From the NCBI GenBank assembly GCA_033980235.1, contig CM067069.1, positions 37,881,992 through 37,945,991 on the forward strand: DNA of 64,000 bases. The letters are read 5' to 3'. The position numbers and the translations under genes are program-made. Shown here piece after piece: positions 57,981 through 64,000 of this stretch (the stretch's first letter is position 1; every line of letters begins with the position of its first letter). Below the pieces are notes generated by a model. That model was not told the origin of the DNA and did no database searches. It saw only the letters and a list, made by a program, of their open reading frames with translations. Origin of the DNA: Diadema setosum. Taxonomy: Eukaryota > Echinodermata > Echinoidea > Diadematoida > Diadematidae.

Positions 57981-59306
57981 TAACTAGAAATATCACTTAA
58001 GGTGATTAATACCCCCGCCCCGTGACGACAGTCTTACCCAAGGAATGATCTTTCCTTGATCTTCTGCCATTTAAATGCCGTTACCATGGCAACGCAGCTT
58101 CCGACACGTCCAAAAAATATGTCTTGCACATCTTCCCACCAAGACTATTGTGTGTGCCACATTTCATAAGCTTTTGTCAAAAACTGAGGAAGTAGTTCAA
58201 TCCACAAGATCTTTCCTTGATCTTCCGCCATTAATATGCCGTTACCATGGCAACGCAGCTTCCGACACGTCCAAAAAATATGTCTTGCACATCTTCCCAC
58301 CAAGACCAATGTATGTGCCACATTTCATGAGCTTCAGTCGAATACAGAGGAAGTAGTTCAATCCGCAAGATCTTTCCTTGATCTTCTGCCATTTATATGC
58401 CGTTACCATGGCAACGCAGCTTCCGATACGTCCGAAAAATACTAGTATGTCTTCCACATCTTCCCACCAAGATCAAGGTGTGTGCCACATTTCATAAGCT
58501 TTGGTCAAAAAACTGAGGAAGTAATTAAATCCGCAAGATCTTTCCTTGATCTTCTGCCATTAATATGCCGTTACCATGGCAACGTACTTTCGGGTATTGT
58601 CAAAAAATGCGTCTTGCACATCTACAACCAAAGGCACACATCTGTACCAAGTTTCATGGAAATTGGGCAAAAACTGAGGAAGTAGTTTGCAACACAAAAT
58701 TTTCCATCATTTTGGCTCATAATATGTGAGCTGTTACCATGGCAACATACTTTTTGTCACTGTCAAGAAATGTGTCATGCTGACCTATATCCTAAGACAA
58801 ACATTCAATATGAATTCCATGAGAATTGGAAGAACACTGATGAAGCAGTTTTGCCATGAAGCATTTTGCCCTATATTTTACCAATAACATGCCGTTACCA
58901 TGGCAACGCACTTTTTGCCACGGCGGAAATATGTGTCTTGCACACATTAACATATTCAGATGAACATCTGTACCTAATTTCATAAAAATTGATCAAAAAC
59001 TGTGGGAGGAGTTCGCGACGCAAGATTTGTACCCATTTTTGCCCATAATATGCCGTTACCATGGCAACGTACTTTTGGGTACTGTCAAAAAATACGTCTT
59101 GCACATCTACAACCCAAGGCACACATCTGTGCCAAGTTTTATGGGAATCGGTTGAAAACTGAGGAAGTAGTTCGCGACGCAAGATTTGCAACGGACCGAC
59201 CGCCCGACCGCCCGACCGACCGCCCGACCGACCGCCCGACCGCCCGACCGCCCGACCGTCCGCTGATTCCTATATACCCCCTTCAAACTTCGTTTGGCGG
59301 GGGTAT
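57981..59306. mobile_element. Tandem-repeat element with seven X-box motifs
   Basis: TAATACCCCCGCC (58007-58019) and GGCGGGGGTATAA (from 59296) form short inverted ends; a GACC/GCCC-rich microsatellite (59194-59261) lies near the right end. Seven ~161-bp units each carry GTTACCATGGCAAC at 58080, 58241, 58402, 58570, 58733, 58894 and 59055. Linker words include ACTGAGGAAGTAGTT and TCTTGCACATCT. Copy 1 of the host unit (53552-53559) shows the empty site. No transposase. Frames across it are shadows of the repeat. Confidence 0.85.
59194..59261. repeat. (GACC/GCCC)n microsatellite
   Basis: Irregular GACC and GCCC tetranucleotides, reading Asp-Arg-Pro repeats if translated. Part of the X-box element. 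Confidence 0.9.
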
Positions 59307-59823
59307 AATTATGTTATACCTAAATGTAAGAGTATCACTGCTTTGGAATTGGTGAGACAATATGCTTGGCACGAGGGCTTCCACTTCTAATAGCTGATCC
59401 CTTTGAAGATTTGTCGGTCACGGGTGATCGTCATGATTCATCTTTCACGTAGAAGCTTACGTTCCACACTCTTAGTTCTAGAAGACTTACCATCACACTT
59501 CAAATTGTGATTAAAGGTAAAGACGTAAAATCGGACAAGTTTACGTGTTATGTCAATGGGAGGTGATTTTTTTTTTAACCATGCATTGCCTTGACAACGT
59601 TTAAGCACCTTTATCTCAGCTGATTTTGCTTCATTTCCTCTGGAACTTAAGTATGTGGTAGCTCAGACAATAAGCTGCAGTAACCATGCATTTTACTTTT
59701 TCAAATCTCCTCATCAGGTTGATGATTTTGCAGCTAAAAACTGAAAATGAGAAAGGAATGTGGACCAAACAATTCCTGAATCATCTTTCACATATAAGCT
59801 TACGTTCCTCATATTTTCTCGTC

Positions 59824-59910
59824 AAGACGTACATGGCCGAGAGGATAAAGGCGACGTCACAAGAGACGTGAGGTTGCACACGTACGGGTTCGAACCCCAT
59901 AAGAGCACGA
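59824..59910 (+). ncRNA. tRNA-like segment, copy 5
   Basis: Nearly identical to copy 4 (54080), consistent with the 4.4-kb duplication. Exact B box GGTTCGAACCC. A long T run (about 59938-59954) follows. Confidence 0.55.
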
Positions 59911-60565
59911 AGCAAAATGCTTACATCTCTTGCTTTGTTTTTTTTTTTTTTTTTCTTTTATGGAGTATTCACCTTCGTCCATGTAGAAATCACGTTTTCA
60001 TGTAAACGTACACACACACACAGACACATACAATATCCCTTTGTTTTGTGTTGGAGACCACATTGCTTTGACTGGCAACTTGGACTTGAAATTACAAAAT
60101 TATGTTAAAGTGAAGATTACTCTTAAAAGACCGCATGGCCATGTTTGATTTTCTTTTACAATATAAAGACCTATTGGTAAATATTCATTCACATATCCTT
60201 TCCAGTCAAATTACTTGGACACGCCGACACCACACGAAATTTTCAATTGGTTGCATGACAGAAACAATTTCATCTGAATTATGTAGGACTGTATAAAGAA
60301 TTGGACTTCACGAATTTTTCTCAATATTTATTCAAGTCGCTACTTCACATTATTTTCGTTGTCGATCACTGAAAATGAGAATGGAATCTGGTCGAAACGA
60401 TTCCCGATTTATCTTTGTAACTGTATATTGATCGAATCCACGCGGCCACTCGTGGGAAGTTGAATAGCGCTATCAGTCACTTGATGTATATCGCAAAAAA
60501 ACTGAATATCAATGTAAATTTGTGTTGTGTATAGCATACATAGATAGATTTAAGTTTCGCAGAAG

Positions 60566-60660
60566 ATCTTCGGATCTTCCGTGTGGCAAAATCGCTTAGC
60601 ACGCTGCGTGTTTATAATGCCCGACCGGAAGGAGGGAAGTTAATCGAGTCCCGGAGGACT
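60566..60660 (+). ncRNA. tRNA-Met-like segment, copy E
   Basis: Homologue of copy D (CCGTGTGGCAAAATCGCTTAGC, GCGTGTTTATAATGCC). Decayed B-box region. Confidence 0.42.
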
Positions 60661-63032
60661 CTTTCCTTTTATTCCTTTTTCTTTTCTTTTTTCCTGCAGT
60701 TCAGCTTCACTCTGATGTCATGAACACAGCTACTCTATTTCCCTTGTTTTGTATTGGAGTTTGGAGGTTGGGTTTGCTTCTTTAATTTTGTCACACGTAA
60801 TGTTGTAAATTGCCCTTGAAACAGTACCCCGCTTGCCACCATTCGTTTTCTCTTTCCTTTTCTCTTCATTTGTTCTTGTTATACTGTAGCAGGATATTTA
60901 GGAACGTGTACGTTTACATAACTAACAGGAATGGGAACTGAATTAATTAACTCTAGTCCACGTGCATGCGTCTCGCTTATCTCTTTGGAATTCCAGGTTG
61001 TTATTGTTTGACCAAATAACGGAGTTAAAGACAGGCAGGGAAGGAAGTGACTTGATATTGCTTCATAATGAGGAATTTCGGGCAACACCTTTCCAAGTGT
61101 AATGATTATGACGGGGTTCTCTGTCGTTTATTTTCGTCATGGCTGTTTCACTAGTTTAGGCATAGGTGATATGCTGTTGGCATCTGGGAGAATAGAACAG
61201 ATCAGTACCAAACTGGAATAGCCCTATAAGCAATGTGGTAAGCGTTCAATTTTTGCATTATCTTTCTTCTTTAAAGTAAATCACTACTGATCGTAATACA
61301 CAATATAATATGACACGTTCCACTGGTAGTTTAGGAAAAGGGAGTTAATGCACGATGCAATGATAAATGTGCTACCATTGATTTTAGAGACGTTATTGTG
61401 GTGTGGTACTGGTGATGGTAAGGGAACCATAGATTGCTTTTAAAGTAATGAGACAATCATTGGACCTTTGCATCAAGACCGTATTTCCATCTAGAATATA
61501 ATGCATGTTCGTGCGGCGTTTTTTTTTTTTTTTAATCCTGACGTGGACATTTTCTTTTTCTTGTTTTTAATTTACGAATGTTATATCTAAATTTGTTTCT
61601 TTCCCCTAACATTTTTTTAAATATAAAGTTGGACGTTCCTTTACCGAGTCGAAGAGCAGCGATTTAGTTACAGTTTCAGTGCATCTTGTTTACCATCTTC
61701 TCTGACATTAAATTGATGGTTTTCATATTTGACATTGTCTGTCTATTTGCCTGTTTATGCTCACAAAACACTGCTATAACAACTAATACATTTGCTTCAC
61801 TTGTCACACGCAATGATATGGATTGCAGTTGTGCATGCAGTTTTACTTCTGCCACCTCTCGTTTTTCTCTCCCCTTTTCCCTCATTTTGGTTTTGTTATA
61901 CTGCAGATGGGAATGATTACACTAACATAACCCAACTTGAAGTAGGAATGAGAACTGAATAAATTAACTCTAGGCCAGGTGAATATAGCGTCTCACTCAT
62001 CTCTTTGAAATTTCAAGTTGTCATTGTTCGACCAACGGAGTTGAAGACAGGCTTTATGTTGCTATAGAGGTATCTCGCGCCACATGAATGGAATGCATAC
62101 GCTGTTTAGTATTAGTAATGAACGTTTTCATGTCCATCCCTGCCAATAAAAGTGTGTTTGACGGGGTTCTGTGTCATTCTGCCTACGAGAAAGCAAAGTT
62201 TTATTTTCGCTATGGCTGTTTCTCTATGCGTGGACGTGGGTGATGGGTGTTGTTGGCATCTGGGCAGTAAAGAACCGAGTATCATGCTATAATACCCCCC
62301 CCCCCTCTTAGGTTCTAAGCGTTCAATACGGTGATATACTCTCTTCTTTATCATGTCAATCACTGCTGATGGAATTACAGAGTTATGTTATGACACGTTT
62401 CACTCAAAGCTTAAAAAACAAAGTTTATGCACGATACAAGTAATGGTGCATGAGTCCTATAGGCCATTGATTTTAGATGAGAAATTATGATATGCCTATA
62501 GTAGGGGTGTCATTGATTAGGAATTAATGACACAATCACTCCTTCCACTTCTAACTCTCCCCTTTGAATATGTGTCGATCACGTGAGATCGTCATGAGTA
62601 ATCATTCACGTATAAGCTTACGTTCAAAGTGTACTCTTTAGTTGGAGGAGACCTATAGTTACATGGTTAAAGGCGATGTCTCTTTCGCTGGAGCCGTACG
62701 TTTGGCCCGCTTTTCTTTTGCCCTTTTCTCTTTAATTGAGGTATCACTTTCGTCCAGGATAAATCACATTCTCATGTAAACAGACTCACTTGCTCTATAT
62801 CCCTTGTTTTGTATCGGTGGCTTCATTGGTTTTACTGCTGGTAAATCTCACAGGCTTGTATATAGCTGTAAGAGCTCTCTGAACTGATCATTATGATAGC
62901 AAGATGAGAGGGAGTCATATTGGTTATGTAAATAATGGTCAAAGGTCATGTTTTAAAAGGCCTCTGTTAAAGCCAGGATGGTTATAAACACTTAATTGTC
63001 ATGTTTTATTTGTACGTGCCGAGGATCCCTTG

Positions 63033-63603
63033 GACCCCGTTTACAGTGTGAGGCTCGGCCGCGGCTCGGCCGCGCCGAGCCCACCTTCATTTCGGTGTAA
63101 ACGGGCAAAAGGCCTAATGCGGGGCCAAATTTGGCCTCGCATTAGGCCACGCTCTGGAGGTGGTCTCGGCCGTGGCCGAGCCGCGGTCAGTGTAAACGCA
63201 AACTGGGCTAAATGCGCGGCCACTTCTAGTCTGGCTTCCAAACCCTCGCCTGTACTATTTCGCTATTCAGGATATTAACCACTTCAACGTCGAAAACTAG
63301 GATAGTTTAAGGTGGTTTTGTCCTGCAAAGGATTTTCTCCTTCGGCGAAGGTCTTTGCCCGAACGGCGACTTCGTCGCCACGGAATTCAGTTGGCAAAGG
63401 ATCTGAAAACCAGACAATACCAAATTGCGTTTGTTTACAAGTAGAGCGCCACTACGACAAAATATTGAAAGGTTTGAATCAAAAGCGCGGCCGAGTCCGG
63501 CAGTGTAAACAGACTAAATTGCGGGGCTCGGCCTCGCAATTGAGGTTGGCCTTGGCCGCGGCTCGGCCGCGGCTCCGCCCAGCCCCGCACCGTTAACGGG
63601 GTC
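63033..63603. mobile_element. GC-rich MITE
   Basis: GACCCCGTTTACAGTG at the left and CACCGTTAACGGGGTC at the right are inverted counterparts. The interior is rich in GGCTCGGCCGCGGC and contains short hairpins (GGCGAC-TTC-GTCGCC; CCTTC-GGC-GAAGG). No TSD recognised. Open frames here follow from the GC bias. Confidence 0.7.
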
Positions 63604-64000
63604 TAAGTTTATGCACTGTACGTACTCAAAAAGTCCGTAAATCAACTTAGTCGCATACGCACAGAATTTCCACCAAGTTTGTGTGACAGAAAAACAAATG
63701 TGATCTGAATAATGTAGGCCGAAAAAAGTTCAAAGTTACTAAGTATGTCATTATAACTTCCAGGTGCTAAATTATTGCATTCTTTTCTTTGTCGATCACG
63801 GATAACCGATATCTGATGACCCCAAGCGTATCACCTAACTCGTCTTTAAAGTGACGAGTTTCATGTCTCGTTTTATTCTTCTTTCTTTCTGCCACATTTT
63901 GTGTCGTCAATATCTCAAGAATGACATTACGAAATAACATGACATTTTCAGTCAACATGTTTCATGACAAAATCTAGCCACAATAAGGTTTTCATGACAG
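63604..64000 (+). repeat. Array continues, start of another U-type unit
   Basis: From about 63800 it matches U4 (AACTCGTC...GACGAGTT hairpin at 63838-63861, then TTCTTTCTTTCTGCCACATT). The unit is cut by the window end, so the array extends beyond it. Confidence 0.82.

Larger units (their letters stand above)
57290..63032 (+). repeat. 4.4-kb higher-order unit, copy 2, with TE insertion
   Basis: Same order as copy 1. It contains the X-box element (57981-59306) that copy 1 lacks; without it, its length is ~4.4 kb. Ends at the complete GC-rich MITE (63033). Confidence 0.85.

Noticed and set aside
58075..59355. Several overlapping open frames in the X-box element
   Set aside because: They repeat with the ~161-bp unit on both strands and end in Asp-Arg-Pro microsatellite translation.
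63030..63278. Arg/Pro-rich frames on both strands
   Set aside because: Explained by GC-rich inverted words of the MITE; no family motif.

Overview
This window looks like a gene-poor, repeat-saturated stretch of a marine invertebrate nuclear genome. Non-LTR retrotransposon relics, cut-and-paste transposons with clear target-site duplications (TSDs), minisatellites and long tandem duplications occupy most of it. The TTAA-, TA- and TTA-flanked MITEs, the conserved retroelement 3' tail ending in (AAC)n, and the frequent TAGGCCTA-like words suggest an echinoderm or related deuterostome; that is inference, since nothing here fixes the species. I found no intact host protein-coding gene. Every recognisable protein relic belongs to a mobile element, and each of the larger ones carries frameshifts, stops, deletions or truncation.

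Left part (1-16.4 kb): short minisatellites, a palindrome-rich element at 1784-2860, two LINE 3' remnants, a four-unit tandem repeat at 6.2-6.85 kb, and a nested pair. That pair is a hAT-like element (7570-11901, 8-bp TSD with one mismatch) interrupted by a damaged endonuclease/reverse-transcriptase LINE (8604-11190, 9-bp TSD). A 15-bp minisatellite (12.6-13.1 kb) has an inverted partner at 16.4-16.9 kb.

Middle part (16.9-36.5 kb): a jockey/CR1-type LINE (16936-22925) is split by a 3.2-kb insertion (18860-22071) that is flanked by a 7-bp TSD and carries clusters of a 14-mer near both ends. That insertion contains further repeats, including a TA-flanked MITE. Next come a second LINE C-terminus, several MITEs (three copies of a TTAA-flanked piggyBac-like family, two other TTAA MITEs, a 577-bp element with ~46-bp inverted ends), a CCAACGTTGG-rich array, a LINE ORF1 relic, and a locally triplicated segment (33.3-36.5 kb).

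Right part (36.5-64 kb): one continuous, diverged tandem array running past the window end. Its units carry tRNA-like segments with RNA polymerase III A-box and B-box sequences followed by T-runs, 27-nt hairpins in 55-bp steps, and TGACGTCA octamers at conserved spacing. Later insertions mark its history: three Harbinger-like MITE copies at one TTA site, a long inverted repeat, and an element with seven RFX X-box motifs about 161 bp apart. The last is present in only one of two 4.4-kb duplicate units, so it entered after the duplication. The duplication junction itself lies inside a GC-rich MITE.

There is no operon-like cooperation between genes. The readable biology is the order of insertions and duplications, plus a possible family of Pol III-transcribed tRNA-like units in the right-hand array.
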